DNA from: an uncultured Pelagibacteraceae bacterium
Lineage (GTDB): Bacteria; Pseudomonadota; Alphaproteobacteria; Pelagibacterales; Pelagibacteraceae
Direction: 5' to 3'
Assembly (NCBI GenBank): GCA_902596515.1
Contig: CACJUF010000004.1
Coordinates: forward strand, 1 to 64,000
Length of the DNA stretch: 64,000 nucleotides
In this document: piece by piece, positions 19,175 to 27,965 of the stretch
How positions within the stretch are numbered: position 1 is the first letter of the stretch
Layout: every line of letters begins with the position of its first letter
Notes under the pieces: generated by a model
The model's input: the letters and a program-made list of their open reading frames with translations, nothing else
Database searches by the model: none
Told to the model about the DNA's origin: nothing
Program-made: the position numbers and the translations under genes

Positions 19175-19801
19175 ATGAATGTCACAATTGTTGATTATAA
19201 ATCGGGCAATATAAGCTCGGTAATAAACTCTTTTAAAGAAGTTGCAAAAGATAAAGTAACTATCGAGGTTACCTCAGATTTGAATAAGATAAAATCAAGT
19301 GACAAAGTAGTTTTACCAGGGCAGGGCTCATTTAAAAGTTGTGTAGATGCCTTGAACAAAATTAAAGGTCTTACAAACACTTTAAATGAATTTGCAATAA
19401 CTAATAAAAAACCTCTACTTGGAATTTGTGTTGGTTTGCAGATGTTTGCTGATATTGGCTATGAGGAAACTGAAACTAAAGGCTTAGGATGGATTTCAGG
19501 TAAAGTTTCAAAAATAGATAATCAAAATGGAAAATTTAAACTTCCTCATATCGGTTGGAACCAAATTAATATTGTCAAAGATAGTAAAATTTTTAAAGAT
19601 ATAGAAAATAATTCTCATATGTATTTCGTTCATAGTTATGAATTTGTACCAAATGATAAAAAAGTGATTTCAGCTACAACAGATTATTCATCAAATATTG
19701 TTTGTTCTGTTGAAAAAGAAAATATCTTTGGCACCCAATTTCACCCTGAAAAGAGTGATAAAATAGGATTACAAGTAATTAAAAATTTTATAAATTTATA
19801 G
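19175..19801 (+). CDS. hisH: Imidazole glycerol phosphate synthase, glutamine amidotransferase subunit
   Basis: The 208-residue class I amidotransferase supplies ammonia to HisF. The catalytic triad is visible: Cys in LLGICVGLQMF (about residue 85), and His and Glu in FGTQFHPEKSD (about residues 188-190). The N-terminal IVDYKSGNISSVINSF and oxyanion-strand PGQGSF are standard. It lies between hisB and two unknown genes, with hisF further on, so the synthase subunits are separated by three genes rather than adjacent. Confidence 0.97.
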   Translation: MNVTIVDYKSGNISSVINSFKEVAKDKVTIEVTSDLNKIKSSDKVVLPGQGSFKSCVDALNKIKGLTNTLNEFAITNKKPLLGICVGLQMFADIGYEETETKGLGWISGKVSKIDNQNGKFKLPHIGWNQINIVKDSKIFKDIENNSHMYFVHSYEFVPNDKKVISATTDYSSNIVCSVEKENIFGTQFHPEKSDKIGLQVIKNFINL

Positions 19802-19803
19802 CT

Positions 19804-20463
19804 ATGAATTGGCTAATAAGACAAATTGCTAGAATTACATTAATAGGAAAACTTGTTGAAAAATTAGGTCCTAAAGTCCCTATAATTTTTATTTTTGTAG
19901 CATTAATATTTTCAGCATTTTACATTCCTTATGAGTATGAAAATTTTTTAGAATTTAAACAAAAATATCCCGAAGACAATGTTGGTTTGATTTTAAATTT
20001 ATTAAGACCATTAATTATTAATATTATTTTAATAATTTTAGTTGTTTCTGCTTTTAGTGCTGAAAGAGAAAGAAAAAAAAGAATAGAATTAGAGGAAGCT
20101 GAAAGACAAAGGAAAGAAGCAGAAGTAATTGCAATGAAACAAGAGGCAATAAGAAAATTAAAGGAATTAAAAAAAAATCCAGTTGGAAAAACGGCTGGGG
20201 CAGTTATTTCAAAAAAAAGTATTGGCACTCTGGGTGGTGCCGCAATTGGTGCTACTTTGGGGGGATCTTTAGGTATTGCTGGAAAGTTTTTAGGAGCGAT
20301 GGTGTTTATCAATGGAGCATGGGTTTTAGCTCCAGTTGGTGGTCTTTTGGGTTATTATGCTGCTAAGAAATTAGCTAAAAAAAAAGAGCAAGAAAAAGAA
20401 CAAGAAAAAATCAAACAATATGGTGAAAAAATAAATCAGGAAACAAGAGATAAGAATAAATGA
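19804..20463 (+). CDS. Unknown membrane protein with coiled coil, embedded in his operon
   Basis: I do not recognise this 219-residue protein. It has two N-terminal membrane helices (about residues 25-42 and 60-82), then a charged helical segment rich in Glu, Arg and Lys (about 85-130, ERERKKRIELEEAERQRKEA) that looks like a coiled coil. A glycine-alanine-rich hydrophobic stretch follows (about 140-185), resembling glycine-zipper membrane segments. The C-terminal tail is Lys/Glu-rich. It starts 2 bases after hisH and overlaps the next gene by 4 bases. Nothing links it to histidine synthesis except position. Confidence 0.75.
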   Translation: MNWLIRQIARITLIGKLVEKLGPKVPIIFIFVALIFSAFYIPYEYENFLEFKQKYPEDNVGLILNLLRPLIINIILIILVVSAFSAERERKKRIELEEAERQRKEAEVIAMKQEAIRKLKELKKNPVGKTAGAVISKKSIGTLGGAAIGATLGGSLGIAGKFLGAMVFINGAWVLAPVGGLLGYYAAKKLAKKKEQEKEQEKIKQYGEKINQETRDKNK

Positions 20464-20897
20464 CATTAGTTAAAAAGAATGAAAAAGAACAACTTAAACA
20501 AAGATTATTAAATGAATTACCAGAGCTAGAAAAAGCAGGATGGAAAAAAATACACATTGATCTTTTAAAGAGGCACTTTACTTTTTACTATAGTCTTGTT
20601 CATTCAGAAATACCTCCTAAAGAGGAAAAATATAAGCAGTTTGTTGAAACCATCAAAAATTGGAAGACTTCAAAACCTAAAAATATACATGAGGAAATTT
20701 ATCTAAATTACACTAAATTTTTTATGAAAAAAAATTCAAATAAAAAAGATGATAAAATTTTAGATCCAGTTTGGAAAAATATTCCTCAAAATATTCCTGG
20801 AGCCATGCAGTATTCACAAGAAATGATCGATAAACTTAATACAGAATATGAATCTGAAAGTTGGGAAGACTGGTATGATGATTGGAAATATAGATGA
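20460..20897 (+). CDS. Unknown soluble protein, embedded in his operon
   Basis: This 145-residue protein is not recognised. It has no signal peptide or membrane segment. The sequence is charged and aromatic, with a Trp-rich acidic C-terminus ([12 protein letters not shown]). It overlaps both the preceding membrane-protein gene and hisA by 4 bases, so it is translated within the histidine run. Codon use looks like its neighbours. It may pair with the upstream membrane protein; that is inference from overlap alone. Confidence 0.75.
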   Translation: MTLVKKNEKEQLKQRLLNELPELEKAGWKKIHIDLLKRHFTFYYSLVHSEIPPKEEKYKQFVETIKNWKTSKPKNIHEEIYLNYTKFFMKKNSNKKDDKILDPVWKNIPQNIPGAMQYSQEMIDKLNTEYESESWEDWYDDWKYR

Positions 20898-21610
20898 AAA
20901 TATTTCCAGCTATAGATATTAAAAATAAAAAGTGTGTAAGATTAGTTAAGGGGGATTTCGATAAAAAGACTGAGTATGAATTGTCTCCGATTGAACAAGC
21001 AGGAAAATTTAAGGATCATGGATTTAAAAATTTACACATAGTTGATTTAGATGGTGCTTTAACTGGTGAAACAGTTAATTTAGATATTATTCAGGATATA
21101 GTTGGTAAATTTAATTTTAAAGTTGAGGTAGGTGGTGGTATTAGAAATTCTGATAATATTCAAAAATACATTGATGCTGGTGTTGAGAAAGTAATTCTGG
21201 GAAGCGCTGCTATTAAAGACAAAAGTTTCTTAAAAGAATCATGTGAAAAATTTCAAAATCATATTGCTCTAGGCTTAGATGCTAATGATGGGTATTTGTC
21301 AGTGTCTGGATGGAAAGAAAGCTCTAATCAATTAACTTTAGATTATTTAAAAGAAATAAACGACTATGGTGTTAGTAGATTAATTTTTACAGATATTAAT
21401 AGAGACGGCATGAAACAAAGTCCAAATTTTAATGAAACAATGAAAGTTGCTGAGATTTCAAAGTGCCCCGTAGTTATATCAGGTGGTGTTTCATCAATAG
21501 CAGATATTAAAAAAGCCAAGAAATTAAAAAATGTAGAGGGTATAATAGTGGGTAAAGCTATTTATGATGGTGATATACAATTAGAAGAACTAGTGAAAGA
21601 AGATGCTTAA
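20894..21610 (+). CDS. hisA: ProFAR isomerase (HisA)
   Basis: The 238-residue TIM-barrel enzyme isomerises ProFAR in histidine synthesis. The N-terminal [19 protein letters not shown] has the catalytic Asp at about residue 7, and VEVGGGIRN and [14 protein letters not shown] supply the phosphate-binding loop and second Asp. The C-terminal [13 protein letters not shown] phosphate site is present. The product is passed to the HisH-HisF synthase. It overlaps hisF by 8 bases. Confidence 0.97.
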   Translation: MKIFPAIDIKNKKCVRLVKGDFDKKTEYELSPIEQAGKFKDHGFKNLHIVDLDGALTGETVNLDIIQDIVGKFNFKVEVGGGIRNSDNIQKYIDAGVEKVILGSAAIKDKSFLKESCEKFQNHIALGLDANDGYLSVSGWKESSNQLTLDYLKEINDYGVSRLIFTDINRDGMKQSPNFNETMKVAEISKCPVVISGGVSSIADIKKAKKLKNVEGIIVGKAIYDGDIQLEELVKEDA

Positions 21611-22358
21611 AAACAGAATAATACCTTGTTTAGATGTAAAAAATGGTCGTGTTGTTAAGGGTATAAACTTTGTTGATCTAAAAGATGCAGGAGACCCTGT
21701 GGAACAAGCCAAAATTTATAGTGATGGTGGAGCAGATGAAATTTGTTTTTTAGATATTACTGCGTCTAATGAAAATAGAGATACTATTTATGATGTTGTG
21801 GAGAAAACTTCAAAAAAGTGTTTTGTGCCATTAACTGTAGGAGGTGGTGTTAGAAGTGTTGAGGATATTAACAAATTACTTAATTGTGGCGCTGATAAAG
21901 TTTCCATAAACACTGCAGCAGTTGAAAATCCAAAAGTTGTTTTAGATAGTTCAAAAAAATTTGGGTCTCAATGTATTGTGGTTGCAATCGATGCTAAAAC
22001 AAATGGAGATAAGTGGGAGGTGTTTACTCACGGAGGAAGAAATAATAGTGGTATTGATGCGTTGGAGTACGCTGAACAAATGGAAAAAAACGGCGCAGGG
22101 GAGTTATTAATAACTTCTATGGATAGAGATGGAACACAGGTAGGTTATGATATTGATCTCATGTCAAAAATTTCATCTAAAGTAAATATTCCAGTTATTG
22201 CATCTGGCGGCGTAGGTAATTTAGATCACCTAGTGGATGGAATTAAATTAGGAAAAGCTAGTGCAGTTTTAGCAGCTTCTATATTTCATTATGGAAAACA
22301 CTCTGTAAAAGAGGCCAAGGATTATTTGGACTCAAAAGGAATACCTGTTAGAATTTAA
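21603..22358 (+). CDS. hisF: Imidazole glycerol phosphate synthase, cyclase subunit
   Basis: The 251-residue TIM-barrel cyclase forms imidazole glycerol phosphate and AICAR. It starts [20 protein letters not shown], with catalytic Asp at about residue 11, and has [16 protein letters not shown] (second catalytic Asp) and the phosphate loops TVGGGVRS and [12 protein letters not shown]. It overlaps hisA by 8 bases and hisE follows after 1 base. AICAR from this step can feed PurH, encoded elsewhere in the window. Confidence 0.97.
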   Translation: MLKNRIIPCLDVKNGRVVKGINFVDLKDAGDPVEQAKIYSDGGADEICFLDITASNENRDTIYDVVEKTSKKCFVPLTVGGGVRSVEDINKLLNCGADKVSINTAAVENPKVVLDSSKKFGSQCIVVAIDAKTNGDKWEVFTHGGRNNSGIDALEYAEQMEKNGAGELLITSMDRDGTQVGYDIDLMSKISSKVNIPVIASGGVGNLDHLVDGIKLGKASAVLAASIFHYGKHSVKEAKDYLDSKGIPVRI

Positions 22359-22359
22359 T

Positions 22360-22632
22360 ATGCTCAATACATTAGAAAGCTTATTTAATCTTGCAAGAGA
22401 ACGGAAAAAAACTCCAGTAGATGGTTCTTACACTAATAAATTACTTAGTGATAAATCTTTGAGTAAGGAAAAGATCCTAGAAGAAATTAATGAACTTATT
22501 GAGGCAGTAGAAAAAAATTCAAATAAAATTCATGAAGCAGCTGATGTTTTTTATCATTTGATAATGTATCTAGAAGCAAATGATGTGAAAATTGAGGATG
22601 TAATGGAAGAACTCAATAAAAGAAAAAAATGA
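22360..22632 (+). CDS. hisE: Phosphoribosyl-ATP pyrophosphohydrolase
   Basis: This 90-residue protein hydrolyses phosphoribosyl-ATP to phosphoribosyl-AMP. It is an all-alpha MazG-like fold with the metal-binding pattern KILEEINELIEAVE (E-x-x-E-x-x-x-A) and AADVFYHLIMYLEAN (the E/D-x-x-D segment). It is a stand-alone HisE; no HisI partner is visible in the window. The 4-base ATGA overlap with the HIT gene suggests translational coupling. Confidence 0.93.
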   Translation: MLNTLESLFNLARERKKTPVDGSYTNKLLSDKSLSKEKILEEINELIEAVEKNSNKIHEAADVFYHLIMYLEANDVKIEDVMEELNKRKK

Positions 22633-22994
22633 GTTACGATGATAATAACATTTTTGCTAAAATCTTAAGGGGGGAAATTCCTTGCAAAAAGATTTATGAA
22701 GATGATCACGTTTTATCATTTCACGATATTAATCCACAAAAAAAAATTCATGCGCTGGTAATACCGAAAGGAAAATATATTGACCTTGATGATTTTAGTC
22801 AAAACGCCTCCCCAGAGGAAATGGTGGGTTTATTAAAGGGTATTAATCTTGTTGCAAAAAAACTTGGTATATCAGTAGACGGCGGCAAAGGTTATCGTGC
22901 TTTAGCTAATATATCTGAACACGGTGGGCAAGAAGTACCTCATTTACATTTTCACCTATTTGGAGGTGAAAAAGTTGGAAAGATGGTGGAGTGA
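22629..22994 (+). CDS. HIT-family nucleotide hydrolase (HinT-like)
   Basis: The 121-residue protein is a histidine-triad hydrolase, probably a purine-nucleoside phosphoramidase. The catalytic triad motif is HLHFHLFGG near the C-terminus (about residue 108-116), and the N-terminal FAKILRGEIPCKKIYEDDHVLSF is the family start. It is translated from an ATG overlapping hisE and overlaps the GNAT gene by 4 bases. HinT after hisE is common in alphaproteobacteria. Substrate is not inferable here. Confidence 0.93.
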   Translation: MSYDDNNIFAKILRGEIPCKKIYEDDHVLSFHDINPQKKIHALVIPKGKYIDLDDFSQNASPEEMVGLLKGINLVAKKLGISVDGGKGYRALANISEHGGQEVPHLHFHLFGGEKVGKMVE

Positions 22995-23494
22995 GCACTA
23001 AAGTTGAAAGAAATTATTTAGAAATTAATTCACTTAAAGACTTAAAAAAATCTAAATTTTCTCCAGATGACTGTTTAATCGATCTTAGTGATCCAGCAGA
23101 TTTTCAAATAAATAAGTTTTTTTATAAAAGTATTGGTAAAGAACATCGATGGACAGATCGATTAGTTTGGACAGATAAACAATGGATCGAATATATTTCT
23201 GATCAAAAGGTAAAAACTTATATTCTTAAAAAAGCTAATGATATGGCTGGATATTTTGAACTTATTTTCCATGAGGAAAAAAAGGAGACAGAAATTGCTT
23301 ATCTTGGTTTACTCAAAGAATATCAAAATAAAAAATTAGGCTCTTTCCTTTTAACATCGGCTATAAAAAATTCTTTTTCTAAAAATACTAATAGAGTTTG
23401 GGTGCACACTTGCTCTTTAGACCATAAAAATGCATTAAATAATTATATCTCAAGGGGTATGAGAATTTATAAAACGGAATCTATTTCAATTTAA
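22991..23494 (+). CDS. GNAT-family N-acetyltransferase
   Basis: The 167-residue protein starts at a GTG that overlaps the HIT gene stop. The C-terminal half has the GNAT acetyl-CoA fold: AYLGLLKEYQNKKLGSFLLTSAIKNSF (about residues 103-130), where the expected Q/R-x-x-G-x-G/A loop is drifted (QNKKLGSFL), then RVWVHTCSLDHKNALNNYISRG, the usual last strand. The N-terminal half is Asp/Lys-rich. The substrate is unknown. It is the last gene of the histidine run and converges on lolA with a 4-base overlap. Confidence 0.82.
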   Translation: MSTKVERNYLEINSLKDLKKSKFSPDDCLIDLSDPADFQINKFFYKSIGKEHRWTDRLVWTDKQWIEYISDQKVKTYILKKANDMAGYFELIFHEEKKETEIAYLGLLKEYQNKKLGSFLLTSAIKNSFSKNTNRVWVHTCSLDHKNALNNYISRGMRIYKTESISI

Positions 23495-24042
23495 TTTTGT
23501 TGAGGTAAATTAAATAAATTACTATTTAATTTTTGATTTCTTTTAACCGAATCTAAAAAAGTGATACTAAGATTTTGATAAATATCTGTAGTTTGCCAAC
23601 CAATCAAATCAAGAGTGTTATAATCAAAGAAAATATTCACTTCAAAATCTTCTTCAAAAAACTTAAAATTTATAAATTTTTTATCCAAGATCCTTTCATC
23701 TAAATTTTTAATTTTATCAATTAAAAATTTTTTATTTAATATTAGATTTAATGGTGTTCGTTTAAGGGGATATAGGTAATAGCTATTATTAGTCTTTATG
23801 ACTATGGATTTTCCATTAGAAACTAAAATTTTGTTATTTTTTAAATTATATTTGCAAAATATTTTTTGAGGGTATGAAAGAGCACAATGACCATTTTCTG
23901 TTTTGCCGTTAACGTTTTGCTCAAAGTTAAATGTTAAGTTATTAGTGGTTTCTAAATTTTGAATAATCTTTTCTTTAATATTAGCTGAAGCCTCAACAAT
24001 TGAAAATAAAAGGAATAAAAAAATTAATTTATTAATCATCAA
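23491..24042 (-). CDS. lolA: Outer-membrane lipoprotein carrier LolA-like
   Basis: This 183-residue protein has an N-terminal signal peptide (MMINKLIFLFLLFSIVEASA) and the LolA pattern: FEQNVNGKTENGHCALSYPQKIFCKYNLKN, where lipoprotein-carrier proteins have F-x-Q-x-x-x-x-x-x-x-G-x-x-x-x-x-P-x-x-x-x-W. It would shuttle lipoproteins across the periplasm to the outer membrane. Two Cys residues in the mature part could form a disulfide. The gene follows ftsK with a 4-base overlap, the usual alphaproteobacterial order. Confidence 0.85.
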   Translation of the reverse strand: MMINKLIFLFLLFSIVEASANIKEKIIQNLETTNNLTFNFEQNVNGKTENGHCALSYPQKIFCKYNLKNNKILVSNGKSIVIKTNNSYYLYPLKRTPLNLILNKKFLIDKIKNLDERILDKKFINFKFFEEDFEVNIFFDYNTLDLIGWQTTDIYQNLSITFLDSVKRNQKLNSNLFNLPQQN

Positions 24043-26159
24043 AGAACATCACGTTTTCCTACATGATTGGCTTTACTCACAATTCCCTCTTCTTCCATCA
24101 TATCAATTATTCTTGCTGCTCGATTATATCCTATCTGTAGTTTTCTTTGTAAAAAGGACGTTGATGCTTTCCCTTCTGATTTTATTATTTCTACAGCTGT
24201 TTGATAAAGTTCATCTTTATCACCCATATTTTTGGAACCATCACCTATTTCTTTTTCATCTACAAAATTTAGAATTTCATCTACATAATCTGGTTCTGCT
24301 TGGGATCTTAAAGAATTGTTAATATTTTCAATCTCATTGTCAGATACAAATGGCGCATGTATTCTTATAACTCTGTTAGCAGATGACATATACAACATAT
24401 CACCTTTACCCAATAATTGTTCAGCACCTTGTTCTCCTAATATGGTTCTACTATCTATTTTAGATGTCACTTGGAAAGATATTCGTGTAGGAAAGTTTGC
24501 TTTAATTGTTCCTGTAATAACGTCAACACTCGGTCTTTGAGTAGCCATGATAATGTGTATTCCAGCAGCCCTTGCCATTTGAGATAACTTTTGAATATAG
24601 TTTTCAATTTCTTTTCCTGCAACCAACATCAAATCTGACATTTCATCGACCACTACGACTATATAGGGCATTGGAAGTTTATGTTTTGAGTTGTAACCAT
24701 CTATATTTCTAACTCCTTCTTTAGTCATAAGTCTGTATCTACTTTCCATCTCTTTAACCACCCAGCCTAAAACTGTGGCAGCTTTTTTTGCTTCAGTTAT
24801 CACTGGACACAAAAGATGAGGCACACCTTCATACGTTGATAGTTCAAGCATTTTAGGATCAATCAAAATAAATTTACATCTCTCAGGAGTGTGACGGTAA
24901 AGGAGTGACAATATTATTGTGTTTATGCAAACTGACTTTCCAGATCCAGTTGTTCCGGCTATCAACAAATGAGGCATTGAAGATAAATCGCCAACTATTG
25001 GATTTCCAGAAATACTTTTACCTAAAGCGATCGGTAATTTAATTTCTTTTTTCTTAAAGTCGGTGTTATTTAAAATCTCACTCAAATAAACATTTTCTCT
25101 TGATGAATTAGGTAATTCGATTCCAACAGTATTACTTCCTGGAATGGTCGAAATTCTTGCTGACTCAGAACTAGTATTTCTCGCGATATCGTCAGATAGA
25201 TTTATAATCTTCGAAACCTTTACACCAGCCGCAGGTTCAAATTCATTTAATGTAACAACTGGTCCATGACTTATTTTCTTTATTTTTCCATTAACACCAA
25301 AATCTAATAATATTTTTTCTAAAAATTCAGGATCGCTTGATTGGTTTTTTTCAGAATTTTCTCTTTCCTTTTTAGACGGAATTTTAAGTAAATCTAGGTT
25401 AGGCAATTTAAATTTTTGTATCTCAGTTTTTTTTATTTCGTCAGCTTTTATAAAAGGTAAATCTTCTTGTATTAAATTTTTAATTTCTTCTTGTGGAATA
25501 TATTCATTAATAACTTCACTTTTATCCGTATAATTTTTGTTTTTTTTAGGACTAAGAAAATTAATTTTTTTAAGAAAATTAAAAAATTTCTTAAGACTAA
25601 AATTTATACTAAGTAAAAAAAGTACAATTATTAAGATGATTATAAAATAATAGGATAAATTTTCGTTTAAACTTAATAAATTTTTAAAAAAATTTTCATT
25701 TAGATAGTCTCCTACAAAACCCCCGTTACCGTTAATAAAAAGGGCAAAAGCGGTATTGTAAAAATGATTAAGAAACAGTGATCCAAAAATTGAATATAAA
25801 ATTGAATAAAAAATATTTTCAATTATTAAAAAAAAATCTTTTCTTATAATAATATTTATACCAGTAAAAATTAGAGTAAATGAGACTAAATAAGAGATTA
25901 AACCAATTGATTGAAAAAAAATATCAGAAATATAACTTCCCCTAAAACCCAAAAGATTTTTGATTTCTGTATTCTCAGGAAATATAAAATTTGGATCCTC
26001 TGGAGAATATGAAACTAATGAGACAAACAAAAATATGCCAGCAGATAATATTAGAAAACCAAATATTTCTGTTAACCTTTTAGCAATAAAAAGAAGAGTT
26101 ATATTAACAATTTTTTTTATGTTCATATTAAGTGAATCAAATTTATCACTTTGTATCAT
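24039..26159 (-). CDS. ftsK: DNA translocase FtsK
   Basis: The 706-residue protein anchors at the division septum and pumps DNA during segregation. There are four hydrophobic N-terminal segments (about residues 15-190), a short linker, an alpha domain (LLDFGVNGKIKKISHGPVVT) and a beta motor with Walker A IAGTTGSGKSVCINTI and Walker B IVVVVDEMSDLML. The C-terminal gamma winged helix (LQIGYNRAARIIDMMEEEGI) is intact and would read KOPS. The linker is much shorter than in E. coli FtsK, usual for small genomes. A 30-base spacer separates it from the divergent UbiH-like gene. Confidence 0.97.
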   Translation of the reverse strand: MIQSDKFDSLNMNIKKIVNITLLFIAKRLTEIFGFLILSAGIFLFVSLVSYSPEDPNFIFPENTEIKNLLGFRGSYISDIFFQSIGLISYLVSFTLIFTGINIIIRKDFFLIIENIFYSILYSIFGSLFLNHFYNTAFALFINGNGGFVGDYLNENFFKNLLSLNENLSYYFIIILIIVLFLLSINFSLKKFFNFLKKINFLSPKKNKNYTDKSEVINEYIPQEEIKNLIQEDLPFIKADEIKKTEIQKFKLPNLDLLKIPSKKERENSEKNQSSDPEFLEKILLDFGVNGKIKKISHGPVVTLNEFEPAAGVKVSKIINLSDDIARNTSSESARISTIPGSNTVGIELPNSSRENVYLSEILNNTDFKKKEIKLPIALGKSISGNPIVGDLSSMPHLLIAGTTGSGKSVCINTIILSLLYRHTPERCKFILIDPKMLELSTYEGVPHLLCPVITEAKKAATVLGWVVKEMESRYRLMTKEGVRNIDGYNSKHKLPMPYIVVVVDEMSDLMLVAGKEIENYIQKLSQMARAAGIHIIMATQRPSVDVITGTIKANFPTRISFQVTSKIDSRTILGEQGAEQLLGKGDMLYMSSANRVIRIHAPFVSDNEIENINNSLRSQAEPDYVDEILNFVDEKEIGDGSKNMGDKDELYQTAVEIIKSEGKASTSFLQRKLQIGYNRAARIIDMMEEEGIVSKANHVGKRDVL

Positions 26160-26189
26160 CTAATTTTTCTTGTTAAAATTAAATTTATT

Positions 26190-27272
26190 ATGAAAGTCTG
26201 TATATTGGGTGATAATCTTACAAGTTTAGCTCTGGCAAAGGCCTTAGTTAAAAAAGAGATATTTGTTGATTTATTTTATGAGAAAAAAAACAATAAAATA
26301 GATACCACTCGTACAATTGGAATTTCAAAATCAAATATTGATTTTTTTAATAGGGAAATAACAAATATTAAAAAAATGTTGTGGCCAATTAAGAAAATAA
26401 AAATTTTTACAGAAAACTCTTATGACAAAGAAATTTTAAAATTTGAAGATCAAAAGGACAATTTATTTTCAATCTTGCAGAATCAAAAAATATTTGATCA
26501 ATTAATTATCGAACTTAAAAAGAGTAAATTTTTTAAATTTAGAAAGTATATAAAATACAAAAAATCTGATTATTTAAGTTATGATCTTATAATTAATTGT
26601 GACATAAGAAATGAAATAACAAAAAGATATTTTTCAAAAAAATTTGAAAAGAAATATAATAGCATTGCATTCACAACAATTATAGATCACATAAAATTAT
26701 CATCTAACAACGAAGCAATACAAATTTTTACAAATGACGGCCCGATAGCATTTTTGCCAATATCAAATGAAAAAACTTCAATTGTTTATTCTGCAAGAAT
26801 GAAAAAATATAAAACTGAGTCGGACATCAACAAAATTATTAATAAGTTCAACCCTAAATATGAAATAAAAAAAATTCACAAGATTTCAAAATTTGATTTA
26901 AAATCAATAAATTTAAGAGAATATTATAAAGGTAATATTTTAGCCTTTGGTGATTTGTTGCATAAACTTCATCCTTTAGCTGGTCAGGGTTTCAATATGT
27001 CAATTAGAGATATAAAAGAATTTCTAAAAATAATTGATTACAAAATAAAACTTGGTTTACCTATAGATCAAAGTGTATGTGTTGAATTTCAGAATAATGT
27101 AAAAAGTAAAAATTTTGTTTTTTCGGAAGGAATTAATTTTATCTATGAATATTTTAATTTTGAAAATAAGATCGAAGAGGATTTAATTGACTCAACAGCT
27201 AGGTTAATAGGACAGAATAAAATATTAAACAAATATTTTAAAAATATCGCTGATATGGGTTTACAAAATTAA
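26190..27272 (+). CDS. FAD-dependent UbiH/UbiF-type monooxygenase (divergent)
   Basis: I start this at the ATG at 26190, not an upstream in-frame ATG at 26151 that would overlap ftsK, because the FAD-binding strand begins MKVCILGDNLTSLALAKAL. The protein is about 360 residues. The second FAD motif, AFGDLLHKLHPLAGQGFNMSIRDIKEFL (about residue 250-277), is a good match to UbiH-family monooxygenases (GDAAHxxxPxxGQGxNxxxxD). The first GxGxxG loop is degenerate here (GDNLTS). The likely role is ubiquinone ring hydroxylation, but the position is not decided. It converges with the LON-domain gene. Confidence 0.78.
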   Translation: MKVCILGDNLTSLALAKALVKKEIFVDLFYEKKNNKIDTTRTIGISKSNIDFFNREITNIKKMLWPIKKIKIFTENSYDKEILKFEDQKDNLFSILQNQKIFDQLIIELKKSKFFKFRKYIKYKKSDYLSYDLIINCDIRNEITKRYFSKKFEKKYNSIAFTTIIDHIKLSSNNEAIQIFTNDGPIAFLPISNEKTSIVYSARMKKYKTESDINKIINKFNPKYEIKKIHKISKFDLKSINLREYYKGNILAFGDLLHKLHPLAGQGFNMSIRDIKEFLKIIDYKIKLGLPIDQSVCVEFQNNVKSKNFVFSEGINFIYEYFNFENKIEEDLIDSTARLIGQNKILNKYFKNIADMGLQN

Positions 27273-27273
27273 T

Positions 27274-27915
27274 TTATTGAAGAGTGGTATTATCAAATTG
27301 ATCGTAAGTATAAGTATTTAAAATTTCAGAAATTTTTGTTTTTCTAATTTCTAGATTTTTAGCTTCTAATAAAACTTGTTTTTCCTCTAGACTAAATGGT
27401 GATGTCATCGCTAGAGCGTTTATTGTTTCGTCTAAACTTTGTTTTTCTAGAGCTTTCCAATTAATGATAAATCCTCTTTTTTCAAATAAAGTTTTTAAAT
27501 CTTTGAAAATAAGTTCCAAATCAGAAAATTTTAAGTTTTCTTTTTTTTCTTCTAAATCATCTAAAAAATTTTCAAAATTTATCTCAAATTCTCTATACTT
27601 TTTATTTGAATCTATTTCTTTTTTTATTTCAAATCTAATTACACCCTTTAAGTCAATTAAATATCTTCCATCATCAGCTTCTTTGAAGCTTGTAATTTTA
27701 CCTAAACAACCAATTTTATGAAGTGAAGGTAATTTATTATCATCAAAATTCTTTGTAATTTTTGGTTGAACCATGCCTATAAACTTATCTGCTTTCATAC
27801 TATCATTGACCATATCTATATATCTTGGCTCAAAAATGTTTAAAGGCACTGTAGTTTTAGGAAAAATTATAAAATTACTGAGTGGAAAAACAGGTATAGT
27901 TTTTGGAAATTTCAT
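27274..27915 (-). CDS. LON N-terminal-domain protein
   Basis: The 213-residue protein matches the substrate-binding N-terminal domain of Lon (PUA-like), without ATPase or protease parts. The start IPVFPLSNFIIFPKTTVPLNIFEPRY is the family signature, and GRYLIDLKGVIRFEI and the helical C-terminus follow. Stand-alone LON-domain proteins are common in alphaproteobacteria; their function is unclear, and proteolysis is not possible from this protein alone. The 51-base spacer upstream separates it from the divergent sulfotransferase gene. Confidence 0.92.
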   Translation of the reverse strand: MKFPKTIPVFPLSNFIIFPKTTVPLNIFEPRYIDMVNDSMKADKFIGMVQPKITKNFDDNKLPSLHKIGCLGKITSFKEADDGRYLIDLKGVIRFEIKKEIDSNKKYREFEINFENFLDDLEEKKENLKFSDLELIFKDLKTLFEKRGFIINWKALEKQSLDETINALAMTSPFSLEEKQVLLEAKNLEIRKTKISEILNTYTYDQFDNTTLQ

Positions 27916-27965
27916 AATTTATTAAATATATATTAATAATATAAAAATAATTAAAAGATAAATAT

